This document shows positions 35,697-48,054 of a stretch of 64,000 nucleotides of DNA, piece after piece. Location: the NCBI RefSeq assembly GCF_030272615.1, contig NC_081406.1, forward strand, positions 217,316,997 to 217,380,996, in the 5' to 3' direction. The DNA is from Cryptomeria japonica. Taxonomy: Eukaryota; Streptophyta; Pinopsida; Cupressales; Cupressaceae. The notes beneath the pieces were generated by a model. It saw only the letters and a list, made by a program, of their open reading frames with translations, had not been told where the DNA came from and did no database searches. The number at the start of each line of letters is the position of its first letter. Position 1 is the stretch's first letter. Position numbers and translations under genes: made by a program.

Positions 35697-37558
35697 TGTC
35701 CTCGAGGGGAGGCCGAAGCTCCTCTCTCCCCATTAATCGGAGAATTTTTGCTTTCCCCAAAGCAACCTTGCAAATTACGTTTCACAGCCCCTGATCTTGT
35801 CACAAGTGGACTAGTCACAAATATCTTACTCCTCTTTCTTTTTACACTTACAGGAGTTAGGCATGTTTTCTTAGGCCTACCAAGAGACACCGAATGCCTC
35901 CCTTGCCCACCAGCAGGAGAAAGGGACAAAGTCTTTTAAATTCCAGCATCAATTTTCATTTGAGTCTTAAGATTATTTGGAGGCCTACCTCTCCTAGGAG
36001 AAACCACCGATGGTGAAAAAACCGGAGATGATTGGACAATTGGTAGACTCTTGCATGACTTTGGAGAAGCCAGGATAAATGGATTATCTTCAAAACCCAA
36101 CTTTGTTGTAGCCAAAACCGCAAAAGGATTAGCATATGCATAAATTGGAAGGGTCAAGTTTATACCCCCCAAATCACTCTCAGTTGAACAAACAACTCTA
36201 TCAGTAATACTCTCATTCATTTGATGTGCATGATTGTTAAAAATATCATGTACTTGCTAAACCAGATTCTCGTCTGGCATAATAATAGGGACAACCTCTG
36301 ATGGATTACTATTCCCTAAGGAAGATTCATTAGCCATATTAATTTCAACATTTAGAGGGGAACTATTAGACACCAAATTCTTAATTTCTTGAACTAAAGA
36401 AGCATCATTAGGAAAACCTATGGCAGGTACCTATTTAATAGTTTCCATATCAACCACTGTATTTTTATCTAAATTCAAATTCTTTGAAGAATCCAAAACC
36501 TCCTTTTGAGTGCATGAAGACAAATCGTCGCCCTTACCCTTTGTGTGATTATTTGGCATCTTAGGGAAATCTATCATCAATGGATGATCTACTCCATTCA
36601 TAGGGGGATTACAATCCACTATACCCCTGTTATTAGAAAATGTCTTCAGTAAAGACAGAAGTGAGACCGAACCCGAAGTGTGATAATTTGGTTTCCCAGA
36701 AATACGACACAATGGATTATTTTCAAGATTAATGTAACCCATTTCTACAAATTTATGCGAAGAGACATTTCCACATCCTTCAATCGAAGGTCCCACCGAC
36801 AAACTATCTTTATTAAGGGATTTAGGGATAGAGTCAATAACCTGCTGGTTTTTCTTAAAATCCATAAGTAAAGGAGCATCCAAAAGTAAAGGAGACTTAA
36901 GAAGCTCTGTATCTAGTTTCTCAATTGACTGGTGCCAAATACCATCATGAGACTTGATATTACAAGTACGGGGGCAAACATTGTTAGGGTTAATAAGAAC
37001 ACAAACTTTTACCAGAATCTCCCCCTCCACAAAGTCTATTTTAGAAGTTAAAAAAGTTCCAATAGTATTTCCAATTTTCTCAAGAACAACTAGATCCATA
37101 AATTCGAAAGGAATTTTAGGTAAACCAAACCAGAAAGGAATAAGTTTCGAACTAGACCAAGAAGGAACAAAAAAAGGTTTCCAAGTTGCAATTGAAATTA
37201 AATGTTTTCCAAACCAATGATGCGAAGTTCTTAATACCTCATCTCTGAAAGAAGGAAAATCAAAGACAATAATAAAAGCATTCGCAGACAATAATTGAAA
37301 ATAATGCATATCCCCCCATCTTTTCTGCAATTTATGATAAAGATTTAACAAACAAATTTGATCACCCCAAATTTCCCCCAAAATAGCATTCATATGCAAA
37401 CAATTCGCTTTCTTATCGACATAGGAACCTAAAAGATCGATACAAGGGATAGGAGCCCAAACCTGCGATGAAGAAACCTCGGGCAGAATAGGATCAGAAG
37501 GTATCTTACTTACCTTTTCTGGACTAGCTTCCTTAAGGTTCACTACCTTATTTGCCAC
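35693..37558 (-). pseudogene. LINE ORF1 (DUF4283-like RNA-binding protein), with in-frame stops
   Basis: All parts (37558-36431, 36220-35936, 35929-35693) lie in one frame, separated only by stops. No ATG opens the frame; a TAG directly precedes the GTG at 37558. Residues ~60-200 ('LYHKLQKRWGDMHYF', 'AFIIVFDFPSFRDEVL', 'WKPFFVPS', 'PFWFGLPKIPFEF') match the DUF4283 domain usual in plant LINE and gag-like proteins. The C terminus is basic (RRGRPP, KRKRSK), suited to nucleic-acid binding. The final TGA overlaps the ATG of ORF2 as ATGA at 35696-35693. Confidence 0.75.
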
Positions 37559-37600
37559 CTACTGTGAAGAAACAGAAACCCTAGCTGCAGTCACATCTAA

Positions 37601-38250
37601 GTTAATATTGATATTTCTAAATTAAAAAATTAAAAATTATTTATTATTTTTGAAATATTTGTGTCACTATAAATAGAAAAGTCACATCTATATCATAAAT
37701 TAGAAATTTTAAATACATTATATTGAATCTAACTTCTATCCAAAGGTATCATATTGGAAGGATTATAATAAAACTATAAAGCCAATTTAATTTATTATTA
37801 AATTTATTAATATATATATTTATTGATATTTCTAAATCAAAAATAAAAAATTATATATTATTTTTGAAATATTTGTGCAACTCAACTAACATAAATAGAA
37901 TATAAATAGAAAAATGGCATCTATATGATAAATTAGAAACTTTGAATAATAAATATTTATAATATTAAATATTATATTGTATTTTTAATATATTTTTGTA
38001 GATATGTAATTTTTTTTTGAATTTAGAAACATTATATTTTGATGATTGAAATTTAGAAACATTAATTTTTTTTTAATATTTCTAAATTGAAAATAGTAGA
38101 CTATATATTCGTTTTGAAATATTAATGTAGGCATGGAATTGTATTTTTTATTTTCAAATTTAGAAACATTATATTTTTATGTTTAAGATATAGAAAAATA
38201 GAAAATAGCTTTGATCTTTCTAAATTGAAAATTAAGATTCTTTCCTTCTT
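37601..38250. repeat. Diverged ~225-bp AT-rich tandem repeat
   Basis: A motif 'tatttctaaat..aaaa..aaaaattat.tattatttttgaaatatt.gtg' recurs near 37610, 37830 and, more diverged, 38085. Together with the left-flank monomer at 30900-31030 it forms a small satellite interrupted by the LINE. Confidence 0.65.
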
Positions 38251-39929
38251 TCTCTTTTAAATTTTTTTCTTTTTCAGTTTTGTAGGCATTAATAGAAACA
38301 AAATGCCTTATCCTTTTAGTTGTGAAATTTTTTTAAATGGAGATTAACCTAACTACATAAGTAATATTTCTATTGAACTTTTCTTTTTTTTTCTTTTGCA
38401 AATCAATTGAAATTCTAAAATTATATAAATTCTATTTTGAAAAAAATTAAATGATAAATTTAAAAATAAAGTTCAAATATAAATATAAATTTTCTAAAAA
38501 AAATCTCCTATTTTGGATGGAAATCATTTAAATTTTCAAACTAAACTAATTTTTTTATGGAACCTTTCTATATTTTTATCAAAGATGATGCCTGATATTG
38601 AATGTGGATTACAAGAACCTACATAGTCTATTGGAAATGAATGAATGAAAAGTGGAGCCAAATACTTCCAACGATGGTCCTGGCATTTCAATCTATCTAC
38701 CAAGAACCCTTCTACGTACATAATTTATTATTGTTCTTAAATTAAATTTTGCATTTTGCATTAGACTGTGTAACCAAATTTCCAGTAGTACAATTGCAAA
38801 TTTTTAACCAATCATTCTCCAAAATTTTCTGTACAGTAAGTAGTTACTTGAATCTGGGCATATTAATAAATTTTATATGATATTGTACTTTGCTACAATC
38901 TATGATATAATGAATTAAGAACAATGTTTGCTAATAACGTCTTGAAGTTTTCATACAAGTTTGTTAAATTTTTAAATCAAAAGCAGAGTGGTAAAGTTCT
39001 TATAATGATAGCTATGCAGATCTCCCTTTGTAACGGCAATGAAATGGTGATAATGATTTTAGCAGAACTGCATTGAAGTCTTTTGGGCTGCCACAATGCC
39101 CATCAATTGAAGGATTTGGGCAGTGAATACAAATATGAACTTTTTTTTTAAATACTGGAACCCAATAAAGACTCCATTAAGAGTACTAAATACATGGAGC
39201 TTGTTACAGGAGATGGAGCTTCTAGAAATGATGGAATAAGAATTTTAAAATGCTATAGTACTAACCTAATAAACAGATGCATGGCAAATTTGTTCATCTA
39301 AATATAATCAATAGGATAAATCCAAATGTTTCAGTCACCATTTGAACGACTGTGCCAAGTACGGATACCTGTAAATGAATATCCTCGTTAAACACAGTGT
39401 TGTAGATTCGCTCCTACAAGAGAATCATATTATTATTGGTAATGAAAACCCTGGGTCTCCTTAACGCTATTTTGCATTCATTTCCTGATGCAACAATTCC
39501 TCATATGGAAATGGTAAAAAATTCATTAGTTTTAATTGAATGGATAATGCAACCAAAACAGAAAGAAAACCAAAATTTAGAATGAATGAAATGCTACTAA
39601 AGAAACATACCAGTTGAAGGATGGCATCGTAGTGTGACAAAAACTGGAGAAATACAATAGGATTCCTCTAGATAGAAATAAAGGGACTTTGAGTGAAGAG
39701 TTGCGTAGTTGAAACGCCTCAAGAATGCATGCATTTAATATTCTCCGCTTCCTCCTTTACAGCGATTAAATTGTAACAGCCGACTTTTCATATGTTCAGT
39801 TCAATTTTCAACTATGGTCTTTGGTCTTCCATCATGTTTCCGTTTTCTTTAATGTTTACACAGAATATGCTACTTTTATTCTATCCTTCACTCTCCTGCT
39901 GCAACTGTATAGGAACGCCTCTCCGCTTA
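38251..39929. other. Unassigned DNA
   Basis: AT-rich at the left. 38900-39929 is more balanced in composition, like a gene flank, but no gene, repeat end or RNA was recognised. Confidence 0.4.
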
Positions 39930-40454
39930 ATTATTTTATTAGTGAAGCATTAATTTATTGATTTCTTTTAATCAAATATAAGATTTTATTATTTTAGTTT
40001 TAAATAAAAATTAATTTTCTAAAATTAACATGTAAATTTTTTCGATTTTATAAATTAGTTTGCTATCAATACAAGATTTGATTTTTTTTTTTTTTAAATC
40101 AATTTATTAAAATTAACATGTGATTTTTTTACTTTTATAATCTTTAGAAAACTGATTTTTTTACTTAAATCATTTTAATCTAATGATAGATTTTTTTTAG
40201 TTTGTTTAGATTTCTTTATATTTAGACTTGTATACTTATATTTAGGAACCTTACTTGTAAAGGCACATAGATATCATTATTAAGGCAAATAAAAATAAAT
40301 AAAATCCAACTTTTGCTTTATAAGTTTTCTATTTGAAAACAAATCAACTCCATTTTTTAATTTTTAAAAATAAATCAAATCTAATATTTGGATTTTATTA
40401 GAAAGCCTATCAACATAGAAATACATGTTTATTTTATTTATTTTTTCATATGTA

Positions 40455-40755
40455 CTTAACACTAATTGCACCTTGGTTTGCAATGGGTATGCTGAAGAGG
40501 TATGGAATGTTAATTAGGGAAAAATTTAGTCTATTTTTTGCATAAATTTGTGTAGTACATAAGGTCAATTGTTAGTCCATTTAGAAAAATGATGTTTGTG
40601 CATCGAATGTCTCAATGGAGAAGTGATAACTTCAAATCAACTATCCATCCAATTACAAGGATCTAGTACAACTGGAACAAAACCTTTGAATTGGGAAGAT
40701 AATCAAGTTCCATTACTAACAATCTCATGTTATGTTTCCAATAGGGTGAGAGGGA
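40455..40755 (+). repeat. Leader repeat, copy 4
   Basis: Almost identical to 16606-16905, ending 'atgttatgtttccaataggg'. Confidence 0.85.
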
Positions 40756-41197
40756 GAGATAGAAAGGGAAAGAGTGAGAGAGGGGGGTAAAGACTTAGAG
40801 ATAGTGAAGAAGATAAAGACATAGTTAGAGATGGAGATGGAAAAAGTGGAGAGGAATATGGAGGGAAAGAAAGGTATATGGAGAGATAAAGAGTGAGAGG
40901 AGAAATGAATAGATAGAGATGGAAGGATACAATAAATAGAGAGTGAGAGAGGGATATATAGAAAGATAAATATAAATATGTGAAGTGATATATAGAGAGA
41001 GGGAGAGATGTAGTAGTAGAGATATAGAGAGATAACTAGATAGAGATATAGGGATAGATGTAAGAATAAATAAGGAGAGAGATATATACTGAGGGAAAAA
41101 AATATAGATTTAGGGGTCTAGAGAGAGAGAGAGAGATGTCTAGTGATAGAGGGGGAGAGAGGAAGAAGGAAAAATAGATAGAGAGGTAGATAGAGAC

Positions 41198-41244
<47 letters not shown>

Positions 41245-41326
41245 ATCTTTTGAAATAGATAGAGAGAAGGAGCGAGAGGGAGATAGACAAAAATGGAGAG
41301 ATAGAGATATCTTACAAGAGAGATGG

Positions 41327-41365
<39 letters not shown>

Positions 41366-41937
41366 GATGATGACATATATAGAGAGGGGAAGAGAGATAT
41401 ATGGACATAGAGATAGAGAGGGAAAGAGTGAGAGAGAAAGAAGGTGACAAAGACAAACAATATAGAGTAAACTTTAGGGAGAGCGAGAGAGATAGAGATA
41501 AAAATAGATAGAGATAGAGATAGAGATAGAGATAGAGATAGAGATAGAGAATAGAGATAGAGAATAGAGATAGGGAAAGATAAATAGGGATTGTTTGTTT
41601 GTGTGAGTGAGAGAGATATAGAGATAGAGATGGGAGGGATAAATAGGGAATGTTTGTATTCAAGTGAGAGAGACATAGAAATGGATTAATGTATATATAA
41701 ATAGATAGAGATGGGGGGATGGATAGAAATAGGGAGAGAATAGAGGATAAGTAGAGATTTGTGAAAAGAGCCTGAGTGATAGGGAGAGAGGGAGAGAAAG
41801 GGAAGGGGGGCAGAAAGAAGGAGAGATGGAGTGATAGGTATAGTGGGAAGGATAGAGAGATTAGAGAGATAGAGATGCATGGTGAGGCAAGGAGATCTAG
41901 ATAGGGGAGAAATCTAGAGATGAAGATAATAATAAGA
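40756..41937 (+). repeat. GA-rich microsatellite core 3
   Basis: Counterpart of 16906-18237. A pure (AC)n tract at about 41201-41241 occupies the position of the (TA/TG)n tract in B1, and the (GA)n tracts are shorter. (GATA/GA)n mixtures occur at about 41500-41570. Confidence 0.95.
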
Positions 41938-42009
41938 TGACATACTACCCTAAGCATAACTCCCCGAGGATATATGATCCTTAAATTATTGACATGAAAC
42001 AAGTAATAA
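41938..42009 (+). repeat. Trailer repeat, copy 3
   Basis: 'gacatactaccctaagcata' to 'attgacatgaaacaagtaat', matching 18238-18305. Confidence 0.85.
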
Positions 42010-42014
42010 AATGT

Positions 42015-42118
<104 letters not shown>

Positions 42119-42296
42119 GGGTCTCTTACTCTAAATTTTTAAATTAGGTTTTAAGTTGAAATTATTTTATTAAATAAATAAATAAAATTTAAATAATTAT
42201 TCCACAATAAATAATATTTCAATAAGATAAAAAATTATAAGTTAAATTAATTTGAATATATTTTAATTATTATTTTGTAATTTTATAATAAGACAT

Positions 42297-42595
42297 AAAT
42301 AATTACTAGCAATTGAACCTTGGTGTGTAGTGGGTACATTGAATAGGTGTAGAAGATCAATTAGAGAAATTTTGGTCTATTTTTTGTTTAAATTTATTTA
42401 GTAAATAAGGTCAATTCATCGGCTACTTAGAAAATGTTGTTCATGCAAAAAAGGTTGCATTGGATAATTGATAGCTTAAAATCAACTATGTATTAGCTTA
42501 CAAGGATACAACTATAATTAAAGAAAAAAACTTTCAATCAGGAAGATAATCATGTTCCATCACCAATAGGCTCATTATATGTTTGCAATAGGGTA
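42297..42595 (+). repeat. Leader repeat, copy 5
   Basis: Matches 18525-18812; ends 'tatatgtttgcaataggg'. Confidence 0.85.
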
Positions 42596-43586
42596 AGAAG
42601 GGGAGAGAGGTATAAATATGCATAGAAAGGAGAGATAGAGGGAAGACGAGAGAGAGAGGGTGGTAAAGAGATAGAGATGGTGATGGCGATGGCGATGGTG
42701 ATGGTGATGGTGATGGTGATGGTGATGGTGATGGTGATGGTGATGGTGATGGTGATGGTGATATACATGAATATTGAGAAAGAAGAGAAGAAGATGGAGA
42801 ACACTGAGAGATATGGAGAGATAAAGAGAGAGAGGAGAGGAATATAGAGATGGGAGAGAAAAATAAATAGAGGGAGAGAGGGAGAGAGGGAGAGAGAAAA
42901 ATAAAGATATAGGAAGCATGATATAAAGAGATGGAAATATAGAGAGATCTAACTAGATTGAGGTAGAGCCTTGATAGATGAAAGAATAAGTATGGAGAGA
43001 TAGATATACAGAGGAAAATAGACATAAATATAGAGGTGAAAAGGATGGATAGGAAGAGACAGATGGATGGATAGAGAGAAAGATGGACCAATATATAAAG
43101 AAATAGAGAGAGGAATATAGAGGTGGACATAAATATAGAGAAAGAGAGGAAGAGAGAAAAGTATATAGAGAGATGGAGAGAGATATAGGGAAATATGTAA
43201 ATATATAATTATTGAGGTAAAGATATAGAAAGAGAGGAAGAGATGAAAATAGATAGATAGGTGGAGAAAGATATAAGGAAAGATAAATATGTAAATTTAG
43301 AGGGTGGGAGAGAGGGAGAGAGAGAGAGGTGGGGGGTAATATAGATATAGATGTGAGATAGAGAGATATATAGATTGTAGGATAGAGATATAGAAAGATA
43401 GATAGGGATATAAGAATATATAGAGAGGGGGAGATAGAGAGAGATAAATAGATACATAAATGAATAGTACTAGAGATAGAAAACTAGAGATGGGAAGAGG
43501 GTGAAAGAAATAGGGGGAGATAGACGGAGATATAGACAAGATGGAAAAGAAAGAGATAAATAAATAGAGACATAGAGGAATAGAAA

Positions 43587-43680
<94 letters not shown>

Positions 43681-43970
43681 TAATGAAAGATATGGATAGA
43701 AAGAGATAGAGAGAGGACAAAGATCAACATGTAGAGAGAATCCTTGAAGTGATATAGATAGAGAGAAATAGAGAGAGATATACATAGACATGTATAGAAA
43801 GATATAGAGTGAAGAGGGATAGAGAGATAGAGATATATCTTACAAGAGAGATGAAATAAATAAGAGAGGTAGAAAGGTGGAAATATTATATATAGATCGA
43901 GAGGGGGGAGAGATAAATGGACATGCACATCTTGAGAGGCTGAGAGGGAGAGAGAAAGAAGGTGATGGAG
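42596..43970 (+). repeat. GA-rich microsatellite core 4 with (GGTGAT)n
   Basis: Begins with a purine field and a (GGTGAT/GGCGAT)n array at about 42677-42760, then continues 1.2 kb with GA/GATA/GGAG runs, including pure (GA)n at about 43590-43677. In B1 the field stops soon after the hexamer array. No trailer copy closes this core. Confidence 0.95.
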
Positions 43971-44452
43971 ATAATTAATATACCAAAATGACTTCTAAAT
44001 TCACATTATAAACTCAGTTTACTTTTTCCCTTTTCAAATAGAATATAATAATAAAACTTAAATCATAATTTAAATCTCCCAAATAACCCCCATTTCTCAA
44101 ATCATGTGAATAATATAAATACATATAAGACACACTAAAACATTTAAATATTAAATCTCCACAATTATCATTAAAACTAACTAATATATATAGAAATGAT
44201 GATAATTTAGAGATAAGATAAAATAGATATAGAGTCTTTATGAGTCGACTACATGTGACAACTAGGATTTTTGAACACTACCAACTATGGTAATTGAGGT
44301 TCAAATATCAAAATACAAGAAAATCAATCTGTTTTATTAGTTACAATGGGTTTGGGCTTGGGGATATTTAGTGGGTGTGATATCTCATATTAGCCACTAT
44401 TGGGGAAGTGTATTCTAGTTAGACCTATGGAGCCAAGTGAAGTTGATACGTA
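43971..44452. other. AT-rich DNA without a recognised feature
   Basis: Nothing supported was found. Confidence 0.5.
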
Positions 44453-44457
44453 GTACC

Positions 44458-44820
44458 TGTTGGAATCACCATTGTCATTATGCCAAAATCTCAAGCTATC
44501 AACGAATGAGAGAGCAGCCAAAGACAAGATCCATGGGACGTGGGAGGAAGCACACGTTACAAATCCTAAAGGAGGTGTTGACCAAGTCAATAATCTCCCC
44601 CTCAACACTGACAGGGTTCTGTACCGATGGAATGAAGGAGCCCTCCTAAGATTCAAACTCTTAACCCAGTGCTCTGATACCATTTGTTGGAATCATTGTT
44701 GCCATTATGCCAAAATCTTGAGCTATCAATGAATGGAAGAGCACTCAGAGACAAGGATCCATGGGAGGCGAGAGGAAGCACATGTTGTGAATCCCGAAGG
44801 GGGCGCTGACCAAGTCAACA
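44458..44820 (-). mobile_element. TRIM element 1 (complete, 363 bp)
   Basis: Two 135/136-bp LTRs (44458-44592 and 44685-44820) starting TGTTGGAATC flank a 92-bp interior. In element (minus) orientation the interior starts with a tRNA-iMet primer site, TGGTATCAGAGC (plus strand 44671-44682), and ends with a purine tract (plus 'ctccccctca'). The identical 5-bp sequence GTACC flanks both ends (44453-44457, 44821-44825). There is no coding capacity. This is a textbook terminal-repeat retrotransposon in miniature, moved by proteins of an autonomous partner. Confidence 0.92.
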
Positions 44821-44825
44821 GTACC

Positions 44826-46444
44826 TACAACCACTCAACACATATTATGAGTACCTATGCATGTACAACATAGCCCAAGAATATCTATCTAAATATAAAT
44901 ACTCCCTAATCGGTGTCAACCTAATAACATGGTTTTGTACACAATCCATCATTATAAACATAATAGTCATCCTTTGTACATCATATTATAATCATATCAA
45001 ACTGCATATAACAAACTACTAAATCTAATATGTATCTCAACAAATTCAATGATAAACATTGACCTCTTAAATGTAATTAAATATCACAAAATATCACTTG
45101 CTACATTCTAATAATTAACCAATTCAACATTGTAAATTTCAATATTTATATTAGCATCTCAATTCTGATAATTCCAAATCATGATGTCAATCTATCTCAA
45201 AGACCATTTGATCTTGGGGGTACAACTAGACCATATTAAACCATAAAAACAACCTAAAAAGGTCTAATATCCAAAGAAGCAATACAATCAACAACAACAT
45301 ATGTTTTCTCACGACTAGATATAAGAAGAAATACATTAATCTCAATGCAATGTCACAAAAATGATCTCCATGGAACAATTCATGCACATGTTTGGGCCAA
45401 ATGAGCATATAGTACATAAAGAGGAAAAACGTAGAATAAGAACCCAAAAGAAACATGTAGCAACAAAGCATCTAGAAATTAGGTCACAACATAACAAGTT
45501 ATCTACATCACCAAACTACAAATAGTGCATCAATTGCACGGTGCCAAAAGAATCATCAAGAAACATAGAATACAAATCTTCCAATGGGAGAGGCATTACA
45601 ATTCTCATGTGCTATGTTTAATGAGTAATGCCATAAAGTACCTTTGGTGTCTTCTCATATATAAAGGGAAGATTACTAACCTTCTTCATAGAGACCCATT
45701 TGAGATTGAGATTGTGGTTTTGAAACGACCTCAAATAATTTCCTTAAATCAAAGTGTTAGACACTAAATATGGGACCTTTGGCACACAAGTCGATTCGTA
45801 ACAATCATAACCTTAGAAAGTCGACTTCTAAAAGTGGAAAACATGAAATTTAAATCTATAAGACTAGATTAAACATTGTGTTCTATCATAGAGAGAAAAG
45901 CAAATGAACAACCTAATCAATAGACATAAAAACATATAGAATTAGAAATTTTGAACTACTATGTTCATAAATTAAATAATTTCTATGAAAGAAAATAAAA
46001 ATGTTAAAGAAGGTTGATGTGACACTATCCTTTACTTCTTAATCTAACAATTGTTTTCTCTAAAATGTAATTCCAATTACATCTTTCAGATATAGTGATT
46101 GATTCTATCAAGGTTACTAGAAGTTTTTCCCTACTTTCTAAATGTGTGGGATGTGTTAGCTTAGCATACTAAATTTTCCACCATTTACTTTAGATAGTTA
46201 TATCAGCTGTATACTTGTATAAATGCTTTTGCAGTATAAAAGAATACATCGATCATTTTATATTTCATTCTGATATCATAGCCTCCATCGCTCATATTCC
46301 AGGAGTATGAAGATTAGTTAAGAGTCGTGCCAAGAGGGAAGATGAAGATGGGCGAAGTCATTGTGGTTTCTACGCTTTAACCTGAAGATTCCTTCATTAT
46401 TTTCATCCGCTCGTCAGAATGCCAGTACTCCGACTCACCCATAC
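44826..46444. other. Unassigned DNA, with a possible LTR end near 46146-46290
   Basis: Mostly AT-rich. The stretch 46146-46290 ('tgtgttagctta' ... 'tttcattctga' followed by 'tatcatagcctcc') resembles the end of a copia LTR plus a decayed primer site, but I found no partner LTR or target duplication. Confidence 0.35.
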
Positions 46445-46771
46445 AAATATATGATTTCCTTTGTATTCAATATCGACAGGAAAAATCAAATGCCTTTTAA
46501 CTTTTCCAATGATAATGAATTTGTTCTAATGAATCTGCTACCGTGGGCATTGAGCAAGGTCTAGACTAGCGAATCCATGACATAAAGATAAAATGTATCA
46601 ATCATTTAGAGATCTTGTTTGGACCATGGAGTTACGTTTGGGTGTGTGAATTTCAACTTTCCATTAAGCACTTCAAGGTCTCTCGAATGTATATGTTCCT
46701 TACGTTTTTCCAGATTTGAGCAAAATTGAACGTTTTTTAAACGATAAAGAGAAAAATAAAATGTCAGGGTA
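46445..46771. repeat. Dispersed repeat D, copy 2
   Basis: Matches 21967-22291. The frame ending 'LLPWALSKV' closes at 46564. Confidence 0.85.
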
Positions 46772-47669
46772 GAGGGGAACTAGTCCCTTTTACACATTTT
46801 TATTGCAAGTTAAAGGTGTCTTTTGCTAATTATATTTATTTGATCTCTAAGAATTGAGTATTGTAAAACATAAGATTTTTTTATCCTATCGTTAGTGAAT
46901 GTTCTCATGATTGACTACTCTCTAGAATGGCTTACTGTTGAGGAAGTTATTGTTTTTTTTTGTTTACAAGTGTTCGGATACTATGAAAAGAGGTAAAAGG
47001 AAAATATTGATTTCACTTTGTTATTGCTAATTAATGTCGTTGGAAATTGCATGTGATTGGTATGTTTAGTGATATGTGGTGTGAAGATTCACATTGGCTA
47101 GTCAGTTTGTGCTAGAATAAGTGTCCAAAAGAATTTATTTATGATCTTAAAAAAAACACTAAAGGGAAAAGTTAATTGTGTTGTAGGGGAGTTGGTAGAG
47201 GTTTAAATTCATTAAAATCTTATGAGAATTTATGATAATTCCCTTTTTCATTATATGATGAGTTGATAAAAGAATTCTTTGATTAGTTTGAAACAAGGAT
47301 ATATTAGAGATATATATTATAAAAGATGTATTTCTTTTAATTCAACATCCTATCAATTTTTATTATCATGGTCATACACATTATTTAATTTGATTGGGAT
47401 TTTCGAGAGTCTAGTGCTACCAATGTTGGGTAAGGATTAATACAATCATATTGGAGGTTGGAGGTGTCAAATGCAAGAGGCTTTTCATCATTTCAATCTA
47501 GCTGGTAGCTTATAAATGGTGCTTTAATTGAGAAGCACATGTTTTTTGGCTTTCCTTTCTCATTGCTGATATAATTGAAGAATACATATATTGTGAAGTT
47601 TATTTTTCAAAGAAAAATAAAGTATTTGGTAAACTCGATATGGATTGATGCCTAGATAATTTGGAAATT
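46772..47669. other. AT-rich DNA without a recognised feature
   Basis: Nothing supported was found. Confidence 0.5.
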
Positions 47670-47674
47670 GTGAT

Positions 47675-48049
47675 TGTTGGAATCGTTTTCCATTGTACCA
47701 AAATCTCAACCTGTCAATGCTCGCTACAAACAATAGACTTAACGTAGATCCACTGAAGGCTCACTGCCATGTCATGAATCCCGAGGTCAGCATTGAACAC
47801 CTCACTGACAAGGGGGCATCTCATATCCAACAATCCCCTCCTTAACATGACCCAAGGGATTCAAACCTGTGACCCATGGCTCTGATACCAATTGTTGGAA
47901 TCATTTGCCATTTCACCAAATGTCTGAACTGTCAATGTTTGCTACAAACACCGGACTTAACCCAAATCCACGGGGGCTCACTGCCATGTCACAAATCATG
48001 AGATCGGCATTGAACACCTCACTAACAAGGGGGCAACTCACTGCCAATA
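47675..48049 (-). mobile_element. TRIM element 2 (complete, 375 bp)
   Basis: LTRs of 158 and 157 bp (47675-47832 and 47893-48049) start TGTTGGAATC and flank a 60-bp interior. Its minus-strand primer site reads TGGTATCAGAGCCATGG (plus-strand 'ctctgatacca' ends at 47890). A purine tract ('gaggggat' on minus) lies at the other side. GTGAT flanks both ends (47670-47674 and 48050-48054). LTR sequence such as 'ccaaaatctcaa.ctgtcaa' is shared with TRIM 1, so the two belong to one family, but they are clearly diverged. Confidence 0.92.
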
Positions 48050-48054
48050 GTGAT

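Larger units (their letters stand above)
31033..37600 (-). mobile_element. L1-type LINE with RNase H, near full length
   Basis: A 6.6-kb non-LTR retrotransposon on the minus strand. In transcription order it has ORF1 (37558-35693), and ORF2 with endonuclease, reverse transcriptase, zf-RVT-like region and RNase H (35696-31566), then a 3' UTR ending in an A-rich tail (T-rich on plus, 31033-31048). Imperfect 16-17-bp direct repeats, 'ttaacatagaaattct' (31016) and 'ttaatattgatatttct' (37601), are the likely target-site duplication. ORFs have few stops and two or three frame changes, so the insertion is moderately old. Confidence 0.85.

Noticed and set aside
46146-46290. Solo LTR of a copia element
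   Set aside because: Composition and a decayed primer-like 'tatcatagcc' are suggestive, but no target duplication or second copy was found; kept only as a note in the features.
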